Source: Hoeflea_A sp965249925 (GTDB lineage: Bacteria > Pseudomonadota > Alphaproteobacteria > Rhizobiales > Rhizobiaceae). From it: 64,000 nt of DNA. The stretch is from contig OZ252260.1 of NCBI GenBank assembly GCA_965249925.1, positions 5,828,001 through 5,892,000 on the forward strand, in the 5' to 3' direction. Below the pieces are notes generated by a model. The model was not told the origin of the DNA and searched no databases. It worked only from the letters and a program-made list of their open reading frames with translations. Positions 1-8,606 of this stretch are shown here, in pieces. The stretch's first letter is position 1. Each line of letters starts with the position of its first letter. A program made the position numbers and the translations under genes.

Positions 1-2
1 AC

Positions 3-1004
3 GGTTCCGCGTCCTTGGCTCATATGGGATACACCTACATCGCAATCCTTGTTTTCTGCTCGCCGGTAACCTTCGCGCAAACACTTCTCGCCGACCAGCT
101 GCGGTGCGAGGGCAGGGTGGCCTTCATGACTCTCACCGCGCTGTCGACAATACTGCTCAACGTCGCTTTCAACTATATTCTGATAGCCCGGCTGCAGTGG
201 GGCGTTGCCGGATCGGCCTACGGCACCATCGCCGCACAGGCGGTCGCCTTGCTCGTCATCCTTGTCTATCGGTACTTCAAGCCTTCGACACTGAGTTTTG
301 CGGCCTTGACCCTTTCTCGGGTGCGGGAGCGCTGGCGCGATTACCTGGCATTGGGCATACCGCCGAGCCTTGGCTATCTCGGTGTGTCTTTGTTGTCGGC
401 CGCCATTATCTACAATTTGCAGCGCTGGAGCGGTGACAATTACGCCGCGACCGTGGGCGCCTATGGAATCACCACCCGGCTGATCACGTTTTTCTATCTG
501 CCGCTGCTGGGGCTCGCCATGGCGTTCCAGACGATCGTTGGCAACAACTACGGGGCACGGGACTGGCAGCGGACGGACTCCAGTCTCAAACTGGCGATGC
601 TTCTCGCCTTCGGTTACTGCGTCGTCGCCCAGATCGGTTTCCTCGCTTTCGCTGACGTCATCGGCCGCGGATTTGTCGATGATCCGGCAGTTGTTCGGGA
701 AACCGGCCGAATTCTGCCGATTATGGTCTTGCTGTTTTTCCTGTTCGGACCGCTTATGATGCTGGCGAGCTACTTCCAGGCAACCGGCGACGCCGGCCGA
801 TCGGCTTGGCTGAACCTGTCGCGCACTTACATCTTCAGTCTGCCACTGACATTCGGCCTGCCTTTCGCCTTTGGCGAAGTCGGTATCTGGATCGCCGGAC
901 CAGTTGCGGAGTGTTTGATGCTGGTTTTGACCGCCGTGTTGCTGTTGCGCCTGCGTCGCGGGCTAGGGTTGCGCTGGGGCGTGTTTCGCTATCAGACGTC
1001 GTAG
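3..1004 (+). CDS. MATE family efflux transporter, 5'-truncated by window edge
   Basis: This is the C-terminal two thirds of a multidrug and toxin extrusion (MATE) transporter, an inner-membrane Na+ or H+ antiporter that exports drugs or metabolites. About eight hydrophobic helices are visible. They include an internal GVAGSAYGTIAAQ segment and a later ATVGAYGITTRLITFFYLPLLGLAMAFQTIVGNNYGA-type helix pair that matches the second MATE repeat. The frame is open to the first base of the window, so the ttg at 15 and the atg at 24 are not true starts. A full MATE protein is about 450 residues. The gene ends 12 bp before a convergent MmcQ-like gene. The substrate cannot be told from sequence. Confidence 0.88.
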   Translation, partial: GSASLAHMGYTYIAILVFCSPVTFAQTLLADQLRCEGRVAFMTLTALSTILLNVAFNYILIARLQWGVAGSAYGTIAAQAVALLVILVYRYFKPSTLSFAALTLSRVRERWRDYLALGIPPSLGYLGVSLLSAAIIYNLQRWSGDNYAATVGAYGITTRLITFFYLPLLGLAMAFQTIVGNNYGARDWQRTDSSLKLAMLLAFGYCVVAQIGFLAFADVIGRGFVDDPAVVRETGRILPIMVLLFFLFGPLMMLASYFQATGDAGRSAWLNLSRTYIFSLPLTFGLPFAFGEVGIWIAGPVAECLMLVLTAVLLLRLRRGLGLRWGVFRYQTS

Positions 1005-1015
1005 GTTCGGATTGT

Positions 1016-1384
1016 TTACGTCGCAGCCCGCCGTAGTCCCAGTTCGGCCCGTTGCGCTTTGGTGAGCTTACCGATCACGATGGTATGGGCAGTCTTTATG
1101 TAGTCTTTGAGGTCGGCATCGCTCATCGCTGCGGGATCTTCGATCTGAACCCATTTCGCGCGAGCCAGATAGGGTGCCGGAACGATTCCGTCCTGCTCGA
1201 TCAGGACACGATAGGCAAGGTCGCTGCATTTGAAGCTGATGCGCTGTGTCGATCCGCTTCCCCACCGTGAACAAACGGCGAATATCTTGCCGCCGACTTT
1301 CCAGACCGAAGCGCCGCCCCACTGCACCACATGCGTCGTCGATTGCAGACTGCCGCAAAACCTGTCAAAGGCGCCCCGTTCCAT
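1016..1384 (-). CDS. MmcQ/YjbR family protein
   Basis: This is a 122-residue protein of the MmcQ/YjbR (double-wing, CyaY-like fold) family, often annotated as DNA-binding but without a firm function. Diagnostic stretches are VWKVGGKIFAVC, the SFKCSDLAYRVLIEQDGIVPAPYLA segment around residues 50-75, and the following KWVQIED, which match the usual family pattern of beta strands and a 'K-W-v' motif. The start atg at 1384 is preceded by GGAGG. The gene is convergent with the MATE gene and divergent from the PAP2 gene. Length is normal for the family. Confidence 0.8.
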   Translation of the reverse strand: MERGAFDRFCGSLQSTTHVVQWGGASVWKVGGKIFAVCSRWGSGSTQRISFKCSDLAYRVLIEQDGIVPAPYLARAKWVQIEDPAAMSDADLKDYIKTAHTIVIGKLTKAQRAELGLRRAAT

Positions 1385-1559
1385 AATCTCGCGGACCTCC
1401 GGTTAATATCTCCAAAATGAGCGCCCGTGTATCGAGGCGCATCGCCGTTTAAGGTAGCGCAAACTCTTTTTCCCCGGAGGGTAGAAATTTGTCGGAAAAA
1501 CATCATCCTGACAGACCACACCGTATGGACACGGCGATCGCGTGGAGATTTACGATCCG

Positions 1560-2252
1560 ATGTTGAACACGATCTGGCATACGACCAAAGCGACACTTGT
1601 CTTCCTCGTTCTGCTCACCGCGCCACTTGCGGCGGACGAGGCGGCGACCACAGCATTCCTGCCAAAAGACGCAATCGATGGGAAAGCAGTGATCGGTCCA
1701 CCGCCGGCGGCCGACTCGGCCGAGCACCGTACGCAGATGGCCATAGTGCTGTGGCTGCAGAAAACCCGCACACCGGAACAGGTGGTGTTTGTGGAAACAC
1801 CGCTTAATCTGCAGCGCTTTGCACCACTGTTGAGTGGATCTTTGATGGACGTGAACGGCATCGAGCTGAGTTCCACGTTCGAGGCGGTGATCGATCAGGT
1901 GCGCGTCGACTACGATGCTCTGAAAGCTTTTTACGATGAGCCGAGGCCATTCCAAGTTAACGATGCCGTGAAGCCGGTCGGGCAACCGCGGCCGGTTGGA
2001 TCCTACCCGAGCGGCCACGCCATTCGCAGTGTCGTCTACGGCCGGCTTCTCAGCGAGTTGTTCCCTGAACACGAGCAGGCCCTAATGGAACTGGCGCGGC
2101 AGATCGGCTATGGCCGGGCGATCGCCGGTGTTCACTACCCGTACGATGTGGAGGCCGGGCAAAAACTCGGCGAGGCGTACGCCGCCTTCATTGTGCAACA
2201 ACCAGCCTTCATTCAGGCCGTTGCCCGCATTCAGGGCAAGCCGGTCAAGTGA
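1560..2252 (+). CDS. PAP2-superfamily acid phosphatase, exported
   Basis: This is a class A non-specific acid phosphatase-like protein of the PAP2/vanadium haloperoxidase superfamily, probably hydrolysing phosphomonoesters in the periplasm. All three phosphatase signature motifs are visible: KAFYDEPRPF (KX6RP), YPSGHAIRS (PSGH) and GRAIAGVHYPYDVEAG (an SRX5HX3D-type motif with Gly in place of the usual first Ser). The atg at 1560 gives a typical signal peptide (MLNTIWHTTKATLVFLVLL, then a cleavage region at APLAADEA), so it is preferred over the upstream gtg at 1542. A rho-independent terminator follows at 2270-2316, so the gene is probably monocistronic. Length is about 230 residues. Confidence 0.87.
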   Translation: MLNTIWHTTKATLVFLVLLTAPLAADEAATTAFLPKDAIDGKAVIGPPPAADSAEHRTQMAIVLWLQKTRTPEQVVFVETPLNLQRFAPLLSGSLMDVNGIELSSTFEAVIDQVRVDYDALKAFYDEPRPFQVNDAVKPVGQPRPVGSYPSGHAIRSVVYGRLLSELFPEHEQALMELARQIGYGRAIAGVHYPYDVEAGQKLGEAYAAFIVQQPAFIQAVARIQGKPVK

Positions 2253-2269
2253 TCGGTCGGTTCGATCGC

Positions 2270-2316
2270 GCGGCCGGGCTGCAGGATTTCAGTCCAGTTC
2301 CCGGTGGCCGCTTTTT
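2270..2316 (+). terminator. Rho-independent terminator after the PAP2 phosphatase
   Basis: GCGGCC (2270-2275) pairs with GGCCGC (2306-2311). The adjacent GGG (2276-2278) pairs with CCC (2300-2302), leaving a 3-nt bulge, and the stem is followed directly by five T residues (2312-2316). It lies 18 bp after the phosphatase stop codon. Confidence 0.65.
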
Positions 2317-2471
2317 CAGGTAGTGTTTGCACGCCGTTTTCTGGTTGTCATGAAGCCTTGATAATGTCGCTGAAAGCCCCTTATGGCGCCAAGCGGCAAT
2401 GAGGAGAGCACAAACCAGCCCCTACGGAGCGACGACTTGCAATCAAAATTTGCATCCACTAATCGTGAATA

Positions 2472-2804
2472 ATGGATAAGAAAAATGCGCTTCAATCGCT
2501 CTCCGCCCTTGCCCAGGAGACCCGAATGGATGTCTTTCGGCTGCTGGTTCAGTCGGGCGCGACGGGCATGCTGTCGGGCGAAATCGGCAAATGCCTCAAC
2601 GTGCGGCAGAACACCATGTCGGCAAACCTCACGATCCTGATGAACGCCGGACTGATCCGCAACCAAAGAGAGGGCCGTGCCGTGCGTTACTTCGCCGATT
2701 TCGATGGCATGCGCGGACTCCTTGCGTTCCTGATGGAGGATTGCTGCGGTGGACGTCCGGAGCTGTGCCAGCCTGTCATCGATGAAATCGCCTGTGCTTG
2801 TTGA
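2472..2804 (+). CDS. arsR: ArsR family transcriptional repressor
   Basis: This is a 110-residue winged-helix repressor of the ArsR/SmtB family. Residues about 10-75 form the DNA-binding domain (ETRMDVFRLLVQ, GEIGKCLNVRQNTMSANLTILMNAGLI, wing REGRAVRYFAD). The C-terminus carries a cysteine cluster, C91-C92 and C99 followed by C108 and C110, resembling the C-terminal three-cysteine As(III)/Sb(III) site known from some proteobacterial ArsR proteins. The arsenate reductase gene starts 11 bp downstream, so this is most likely an autoregulated arsRC operon derepressed by arsenite. Start at atg 2472; the upstream region 2317-2471 should carry the operator. Confidence 0.88.
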   Translation: MDKKNALQSLSALAQETRMDVFRLLVQSGATGMLSGEIGKCLNVRQNTMSANLTILMNAGLIRNQREGRAVRYFADFDGMRGLLAFLMEDCCGGRPELCQPVIDEIACAC

Positions 2805-2815
2805 GGAGGTTCGAT

Positions 2816-3340
2816 ATGACTTCAAAAATCTACAATGTGCTTTTCCTGTGTACCGGCAATTCTGCCCGTTCAATCATAGCCGAAGCGCTCATCAACCGGC
2901 TTGGTGCGGGTCGTTTCAAGGGGTGGTCAGCAGGCTCGCAACCCAAGGGCGAAGTGAATCCCCATACGATCGATCTTCTCAAGGGTCTCAACCATGACAC
3001 AGCGTTCGCCCGGTCCAAGGATTGGAATGAATTCACCGGCCCGGATGCGCCCCAGCTCGATTTTGTCTTTACGGTTTGCGACAATGCGGCGGAAGAAACC
3101 TGCCCGGTCTGGCCGGGCCAGCCGATGACGGCGCATTGGGGTGTGCCCGATCCGGCTGCGGTGGAGGGTTCGGAAGCCGAAATACGGGCGGCGTTTCTAG
3201 ACAGCTACCGGATGCTCAACAGCCGGATCTCCATTTTCACGAGCCTGCCCCTGGCCAGTATCGACCGGATGTCGCTGCAAAAACGTTTGTCCGAGATTGG
3301 TCAATCGAAGGCAGCTCCAGCCGCCGAAGGCGCTTCATAA
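2816..3340 (+). CDS. arsC: Arsenate reductase ArsC, low-molecular-weight PTP type
   Basis: This cytoplasmic arsenate reductase has the low-molecular-weight tyrosine-phosphatase fold and converts arsenate to arsenite. The phosphate-loop signature CTGNSARS begins at C12, and a downstream VCDNAAEETCPVWPG segment supplies the family's additional cysteines and the 'CPVWPG' motif typical of ArsC-related proteins. The atg at 2816 is chosen because GAGGAGG lies just upstream; the in-frame ttg at 2798 would overlap arsR. It is the second gene of an arsR-arsC pair. No arsenite pump (ArsB/Acr3) is adjacent, so export may be encoded elsewhere. Confidence 0.9.
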   Translation: MTSKIYNVLFLCTGNSARSIIAEALINRLGAGRFKGWSAGSQPKGEVNPHTIDLLKGLNHDTAFARSKDWNEFTGPDAPQLDFVFTVCDNAAEETCPVWPGQPMTAHWGVPDPAAVEGSEAEIRAAFLDSYRMLNSRISIFTSLPLASIDRMSLQKRLSEIGQSKAAPAAEGAS

Positions 3341-3371
3341 AGGGACCGTCGCAGCGGCTCGCTGACCGTGC

Positions 3372-3878
3372 TCAGCGCGGACCTGCCGATCCTGTCGGCT
3401 GGATGGGAATCCAGATCTCGATCACTCCTTCGCCCGATGCCGGGTCAAAGCCTTCGCCATAACGTTCAAAATCCGGTGGGGTTGCAACCTTCAACCCGGC
3501 CTGTGGAACCCGTTCGGTCCAAATGGACTGCCAGGTTTCGCGGAGTGCGGCCATAGTGCCCTCATGACGGAATATGGCATACCTCCTTTCAGGGATGCTC
3601 ATGCAATCCAGTTCCGGAGGAAGATCATCAAAGCTGTCGACCTCGATGGCGCACATGTAATCGGTCAGACGATCGTTGCCGCGCGCACACATTAATCCAT
3701 AGGCGATACTGCCAACCTGGTTGGGAAGGCTACCGAGGTACGGCCATAGACGCCGCCACTGCCTGGGTATCTGCCGTTCGACCTCTTGCGATTGATGTAG
3801 TTGCCGGAACCCGGCAAGCCGCAAAGGCCTGCAGGTCATAAAGCTCGGTTTTGCTCGATCGAGCGTATCCGTGTTCAT
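3372..3878 (-). CDS. GyrI-like / AraC effector-binding domain protein
   Basis: This 168-residue stand-alone GyrI-like (SOUL/BacR effector-binding) domain protein is probably a small-molecule binder. Supporting segments are the N-terminal RLAGFRQLHQ, the central AYGLMCARGNDRLTDYMCAIEV strand pair, IPERRYAIFRHEGTMAALRETWQSIW (the conserved 'Y-x-v-F-x-h-x-G' turn and helix) and the C-terminal FDPASGEGVIEIWIPI, in the order expected for the family. There is no helix-turn-helix. It converges on arsC from the opposite strand with 31 bp between stops. Its ligand is unknown; some homologues are annotated as gyrase inhibitors or transcription activator effector domains. Confidence 0.8.
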   Translation of the reverse strand: MNTDTLDRAKPSFMTCRPLRLAGFRQLHQSQEVERQIPRQWRRLWPYLGSLPNQVGSIAYGLMCARGNDRLTDYMCAIEVDSFDDLPPELDCMSIPERRYAIFRHEGTMAALRETWQSIWTERVPQAGLKVATPPDFERYGEGFDPASGEGVIEIWIPIQPTGSAGPR

Positions 3879-4189
3879 GGCCGTGCGTCTTTTCCAACGA
3901 CGGCAAAAGCCCGCGCTGTCCTGTCGATCTGTCCTATCGGATTGAGTGCCATCGGCCTGTCTCGGTTGTTACTCCGGCGTCTTTCACCTTGCGCGCACAG
4001 TATGACTGAAAACGGGCAGCGATGTGAACGAATTAGCCAGGCATCGGTGATGATGCCGCCTGCGCACCCATCATTCAGCGGATTACATGAAACGTATGAA
4101 ATGGTTGTTGCCAAGAAAGGAAACATATGTTTCAAACATGGCAGAGGTGCGTTACACCTCACAATTGATCCGATCATTGGGATTGCACA
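3879..4189. other. Intergenic region between GyrI-like gene and aminotransferase
   Basis: About 310 bp without a supported gene. Short frames exist on both strands but none has a ribosome binding site plus recognisable protein. It should hold the divergent promoters of both flanking genes. No clear repeat or operator was recognised. Confidence 0.4.
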
Positions 4190-5527
4190 ATGACTCACGT
4201 TTTCCCCCGTCACACCAAGACTGAACTGCCGGTCGCAGTTGGCGGGGAGGGTTGTTATCTCATCGATGAGAGCGGCAAACGATATCTTGATGGATCCGGC
4301 GGAGCTGCAGTCTCTTGCCTGGGCCATGGCGATGCCGAAGTCGCGGAGGCGATCAGGCAGCAATTGGACAAAATTGCTTTCGCGCATACCGGATTTTTCA
4401 CGTCGCCACCTGCTGAAGAACTGGCGGATTTGCTGGTCGCCAACGCGCCGTCTGAAATCGACCGGGTGTATTTCGTCAGCGGTGGTTCAGAGGCTGTCGA
4501 AGCGGCGATCAAACTCGCGCGACAGTTCTTTCTGGAAATCGGCGAACCGCAGCGCCACCGGGTCATCGCTCGCCGCCAGAGTTACCATGGCAACACACTC
4601 GGCGCGCTCGCTGCCGGCGGTAACGAGGCGCGGCGCAATCAGTTTTCGCCATTGCTTATCGAAACATCACATATCGCCCCCTGCTACGAGTATCGCGGAC
4701 GCGGCGAAAGCGAAACCTCGCAAGAATACGGTCAGCGGGTTGCCAATGAGCTGGAGCACGAACTGCAGCGCCTGGGTCCTGAGAGTGTGATGGCATTTAT
4801 TGCCGAGCCCGTCGTCGGCGCAACGATGGGCGCCGTACCCCCGGTGGATGGCTATTTTCAACGAATACGCGAGATATGTAACAGACACGGCATCCTTCTA
4901 ATTTTCGATGAGGTCATGTGCGGCATGGGACGCACGGGTACGCTGTTTGCTTGCGAACAGGAGGGGGTGACACCGGACATTATGGCAATCGCCAAGGGTC
5001 TTGGCGCCGGCTATCAACCCATCGGCGCAATGCTGTGTAGCGACCGAATCTACCGGGCTATCGAGGCCGGATCCGGGTTTTTTCAACACGGCCACACCTA
5101 TATGGGGCATCCGGTCGCCTGCGCCGCGAGCCTCGCGGTCCTCAACGCACTGCTAGGGCGCGACCTTGTCGCTCGGGCACGGCGCCAGGGGGAGCGATTG
5201 GAAAACGCGCTCACGACCGCCTTCGGACAACACCCTCATATCGGCAATCTAAGGGGAAGGGGCCTGTTCCGTGGCCTCGAACTGGTCGAGGATCGAGGGA
5301 CAAAGAAGCCGTTCGCTCCCCAGCGCGCGATCCACAAGGCAATCAAACACGCCGCCTTCGAAGCTGGCCTCATCTGTTATCCCATGGGTGGTACGATCGA
5401 CGGAGTCCGCGGTGACCATGTCCTGCTGGCTCCGCCGTTCATCATCGGCGACAACCAGATCGACGAACTTGTCAGCAAGCTCGATACCGCATTGAACTCT
5501 GTTTTTGGCCGACACTCAGGGAGTTGA
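4190..5527 (+). CDS. Class III PLP-dependent aminotransferase
   Basis: This is a 445-residue class III (omega-type) aminotransferase. Visible motifs are the N-terminal GKRYLDGSGGAAVSCLGH, the PLP-phosphate region VSGGSEAVEAAIKLARQF, the HGILLIFDEVMCGMGRTG segment with the aspartate that contacts the pyridine nitrogen, and the Schiff-base lysine (about K269) in IAKGLGAGYQPIGA. The GHTYMGHPVACAASLAVL stretch is also typical. Amino donor and acceptor cannot be assigned: the gene stands alone, flanked by unrelated convergent and divergent genes, so no pathway context helps. Start is the atg at 4190 with only a weak ribosome binding site. Confidence 0.9.
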   Translation: MTHVFPRHTKTELPVAVGGEGCYLIDESGKRYLDGSGGAAVSCLGHGDAEVAEAIRQQLDKIAFAHTGFFTSPPAEELADLLVANAPSEIDRVYFVSGGSEAVEAAIKLARQFFLEIGEPQRHRVIARRQSYHGNTLGALAAGGNEARRNQFSPLLIETSHIAPCYEYRGRGESETSQEYGQRVANELEHELQRLGPESVMAFIAEPVVGATMGAVPPVDGYFQRIREICNRHGILLIFDEVMCGMGRTGTLFACEQEGVTPDIMAIAKGLGAGYQPIGAMLCSDRIYRAIEAGSGFFQHGHTYMGHPVACAASLAVLNALLGRDLVARARRQGERLENALTTAFGQHPHIGNLRGRGLFRGLELVEDRGTKKPFAPQRAIHKAIKHAAFEAGLICYPMGGTIDGVRGDHVLLAPPFIIGDNQIDELVSKLDTALNSVFGRHSGS

Positions 5528-5547
5528 CCCGTACAGACCTCAGAGGT

Positions 5548-5964
5548 TTATGCCGAGACAGGCAGCGCGTTCCGCTCTCGCAAAAGCACTTCCAACTGCT
5601 CGATATAGTCATCCCAGTTTTTGGCGTGCAGGTCCCGACTGGCTCGGTTGCGAAATCCCGAATGCCGGATGTACAGCGCGGTGCCCTGACCGGAATCGTC
5701 GAAGATCACATCGATTTCGGTAATCTCACCGTCGCGATCCCATTCAAAAGTGTAGCGCACACGATGTTCCGGTTCGACGGCAAAAAACAGACCCTCTGCG
5801 CGCGAGCACCGGTCTTCCATCTCCACATACAGCCGGTAATGGCCACCCACGGTCGGATTGATGTCAGCCCTGGTCGCTGGAGGAACGACAACTTCTGGAC
5901 ATAGCCAAGCATCGTAAACGTGATTTGGCGGAAAGGGCAGTTCGTAGTGTTTCTCAAAATGCAT
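5548..5964 (-). CDS. SRPBCC (AHSA1-like) domain protein
   Basis: This is a 138-residue START/AHSA1-type SRPBCC protein with a helix-grip fold that usually binds a hydrophobic ligand. The N-terminal strand and helix (HYELPFPPNHVYDAWLCPE), the central GGHYRLYVEME, EPEHRVRYTFEWD and the C-terminal helix NWDDYIEQLEVLL follow the family order. The start atg at 5964 has GGA upstream. It is convergent with the aminotransferase, with 20 bp between stops. No partner gene suggests a specific ligand. Confidence 0.8.
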   Translation of the reverse strand: MHFEKHYELPFPPNHVYDAWLCPEVVVPPATRADINPTVGGHYRLYVEMEDRCSRAEGLFFAVEPEHRVRYTFEWDRDGEITEIDVIFDDSGQGTALYIRHSGFRNRASRDLHAKNWDDYIEQLEVLLRERNALPVSA

Positions 5965-6230
5965 GCGATCCTTTCGCCGGCCAGATCAGAAATTGCGTGT
6001 TCCAGATCCTAAAGTAACAGGACGCAGCCAGAATCAGAGTTAACAAATTTTAAACTATTGAAATGATTTTGCAAATAAACGCCGATGGCAAGTGGTGGAT
6101 TGCCAAGGCTAGTGTGGGGCGGGATAGTCCGATAAAGCCGTGATCGCCATGGAGACTGTGCTTATTCTGAGTATTATGTGATGCTGAATGGTCTGGTCCG
6201 CATGTCGCTCGTTGAGGAAGGGGGCCTTCC

Positions 6231-7031
6231 ATGTGCGAATTGTTCGGCGTCTCCACATCGCATCCCATACGCCTGTTTTGCAGTCTCAACGAGTTTGCCA
6301 AGCACGGTGGCGGATCGCACATCAATCGGTCGGGATGGGGCATAGCCTACTATGAGGGCAAGGATGTGCTTCTTGTCCGACAGGCTTTGCCTGCAGTAGA
6401 GAGCCCGTGGATCAAATTCCTGGAAACCAACGGTCTCTCAAGTCAATGCACGATCGCGCATGTCCGTTATGCCAGTGTCGGCGCACCGACACTTGTCAAC
6501 ACACACCCATTCCGCCGGGAGTTGGGTGGGCGCATGCATATTTTCGCACACAACGGAAGCCTGACCGACATCACCCATCGAATGCCTTTCGAAGGCGATC
6601 AGTTTCGGCCGGTTGGCGAAACCGATTCCGAATATGCCTTTTGCTTGCTGCTTCAGCGCCTTACCCGACTCTGGCGAGAGGCCGAAACGCCGCCGCCATT
6701 ACGTGAGCGACTCGATGTGGTCGCGCGGACGGCAGCCGACCTGCGCCAACTCGGCCCGGCCAACTTCCTTTATGGCGATGGCGAGATCTTATTTGCCCAC
6801 GGGCATAGGCGTCGCTATGAAAGCGATGGAGTCTTCGGCCCACCGGAGCCGCCAGGCCTATGGATTGGCGAGACCTTTGATGTTGTCCGAGGTCTTGATA
6901 TCCGCTGGCCGGTCGCCGAGACCAAGGGAATTATGGTCGCCAGCGTACCGCTTACCGACCAGGGTTGGACTGAACTGCCTGAGGGCACGGTCGTCGCGCT
7001 TAAGGATGGCAACGAAGTGGCACGAGCATAG
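6231..7031 (+). CDS. Class II glutamine amidotransferase (YafJ-like)
   Basis: This is a 266-residue Ntn-hydrolase of the glutamine amidotransferase type 2 family. Cys2 would be the N-terminal nucleophile after Met removal (MCELFGVS). The family motifs RSGWGIAYYEG, HVRYASVG and FAHNGSL (glutamine-binding and oxyanion features) are present. The gene encodes only the glutaminase domain, like E. coli YafJ, so a synthase partner is not evident. GAGGAAGGGGG upstream is a strong ribosome binding site for the atg at 6231. It is probably monocistronic: the next gene lies more than 800 bp away. In vivo role unknown. Confidence 0.88.
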   Translation: MCELFGVSTSHPIRLFCSLNEFAKHGGGSHINRSGWGIAYYEGKDVLLVRQALPAVESPWIKFLETNGLSSQCTIAHVRYASVGAPTLVNTHPFRRELGGRMHIFAHNGSLTDITHRMPFEGDQFRPVGETDSEYAFCLLLQRLTRLWREAETPPPLRERLDVVARTAADLRQLGPANFLYGDGEILFAHGHRRRYESDGVFGPPEPPGLWIGETFDVVRGLDIRWPVAETKGIMVASVPLTDQGWTELPEGTVVALKDGNEVARA

Positions 7032-7867
7032 CACGCGCAGCGCCGCGATTGTCTCACGCAGCCTTACTTAATTGTAATGAAACAGACACCGTGCGGCCGC
7101 ATTCATTGAGCCAAATCGGGATTGAGAAACATCTAAATCAACTCACCGTTTCTCGTGTGTCGCTGGCGGCCCCGGTGAAACAATAAGTGCGAATAAGCAG
7201 GCGCCAATATTGCCATTCTTTAAGGCATGGACAACGCGCCTTGGGGCATCGAACACATCAGGCGGACCTGACTGGTCTGCCTATTTTTTTTATCTGCGAG
7301 AGGTTTGCGATCCGGCGCCACAAAGGAAAGCCCCGCAACGGGCCAGACGGGCGGATCTCGGCTCATCGCGGGGCTCAGGAAAGCCAGCACACCCCACACT
7401 GGAGCGATGCAACGCGGCTTTCTTTTCAAGAAACATGCGGAACGGACAACCATCGGAGGATCGGGGCAATTCGCGAGGCGAAGTCTGCAAACACAGGTTT
7501 CAAGCCATCGCCTAAACTCAATTTCATCGCCTTCCGATCGGGCCTGGAGGCAAGCCTGTTCTCAATCAGTCCTCGCCAAGTTGGTCGCCCGATGAAACCG
7601 CTGTCTCTTTGACCTCCATATCGGTTCGATTCTGGGTAAAACAATGTCCACAAAATTAAATCTCCGTAAGTATTCGTGAAATCCGAGAGCGTTGTTCTTC
7701 CTTTGGGACAGATCCTGGAATTGTGTCGCTTGACCGGTTGCATCGGTTCGAGAAGCAATGTTCGATCGTCACTCCCGCTTCCGGCCAGAGGCTTGGATTT
7801 CATCTTTCTTAGGGTATTTTGTTCATGGTATGTTCTGAAGATTGAAACATTCGGAACACAATAAGCG
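7032..7867. other. Long 836-bp region without a supported gene
   Basis: Frames here are short or, on the minus strand around 7426-7941, lack a recognisable protein and a ribosome binding site. The sequence contains a run of T at about 7285-7292 and an 8-bp inverted repeat AGCCCCGC...GCGGGGCT (about 7330-7376, loop about 31 nt). The final 60 bp before 7868 are AT-richer and should hold the promoter of the DUF6362-like gene. No tRNA or known RNA was recognised. It could contain a decayed gene or a non-coding RNA. Confidence 0.35.
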
Positions 7868-8452
7868 ATGACATCGACACCGGCGTTTGAAGACTGGACT
7901 GCAAAGACGATCGAGGCGCGGGTCCTTGAAGCTGCATACACCCTAATGTTGTGCCCGCGGGCCCGCGGGCCAAAAGCCTTCGGTAACTCGATGCCGAATC
8001 CAACGCAGGATCAACGCGATGCGTACGCGGCCACGCCGTCGCGCTTTCTGGGTCGCCCGGAAGCAGCAGCTATCGATCGCATGGAACGGTGCTGGGATTG
8101 GATCAATGCACTTCCGGATCCGCATGATCGGCGGCTGCTTTATGAATGGGCGCGGACAAAATGCACCCGTGGGCAGTCATTAAACGCGCTCGCGCGGCAA
8201 AAGGACCTCAGCACTCGCACACTTCGACGGGAAGTCACTCGTATCTGCCAGTCAATTGCCGAAGGCCTTAACGCAGGTTGTGAGCCAAGGGTTGACGGTA
8301 GTCGCCGGGCGGATGCTCAATTCAGCGATACCCGCCGTGATGCGGCCAACTACAGCCAACACTGGAGGGCGGCAAATGCCAAGCCACGGATCCAACCGAC
8401 CATGGCCAAATCCCGTTTGCTGCAGCCGCAGGTCAGCGGCCGCAAGGATTGA
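7868..8452 (+). CDS. DUF6362-like protein with C-terminal helix-turn-helix
   Basis: This 194-residue protein resembles the alphaproteobacterial/phage DUF6362 family. The core reads ARVLEAAYTLMLCP, then PEAAAIDRMERCWDWINALPDPHDRRLLYEWARTK, then a helix-turn-helix-like stretch (SLNALARQKDLSTRTLRREVTRI, about residues 105-127), like a sigma-region-4 or phage regulator fold. The tail after about residue 135 is Arg/Gln-rich and looks disordered. A DNA-related role is inferred from the HTH only. The start atg at 7868 has a weak ribosome binding site. A short GC-rich direct repeat (GCCCGCGGGCCCGCGGGCC at about 7952) lies within the coding sequence. Confidence 0.6.
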   Translation: MTSTPAFEDWTAKTIEARVLEAAYTLMLCPRARGPKAFGNSMPNPTQDQRDAYAATPSRFLGRPEAAAIDRMERCWDWINALPDPHDRRLLYEWARTKCTRGQSLNALARQKDLSTRTLRREVTRICQSIAEGLNAGCEPRVDGSRRADAQFSDTRRDAANYSQHWRAANAKPRIQPTMAKSRLLQPQVSGRKD

Positions 8453-8606
8453 CCGAATTGTGAAGTCACAAATTGGCGGTCAACTCTTGTTGTCGTTAGA
8501 CACATACCCATATGGATTCGTACATATCGAATGCACAGTTGGCATGCTGTCGAATTCAGCAAGCCATTGATATGTTTTGACCTTTTTGAAAAAGGTGGAT
8601 ATCGCG

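Noticed and set aside
3801..4387. 130- and 170-codon frames on both strands before the aminotransferase
   Set aside because: They overlap the flanking real genes and lack family resemblance and good start signals.
7330..7376. AGCCCCGC/GCGGGGCT inverted repeat as a terminator or tRNA part
   Set aside because: The loop is about 31 nt, no T-tract follows and no tRNA fold can be drawn around it.
7426..7941. 171-codon minus-strand frame
   Set aside because: No ribosome binding site, no recognised motif, and it runs through the promoter and start of the DUF6362-like gene.
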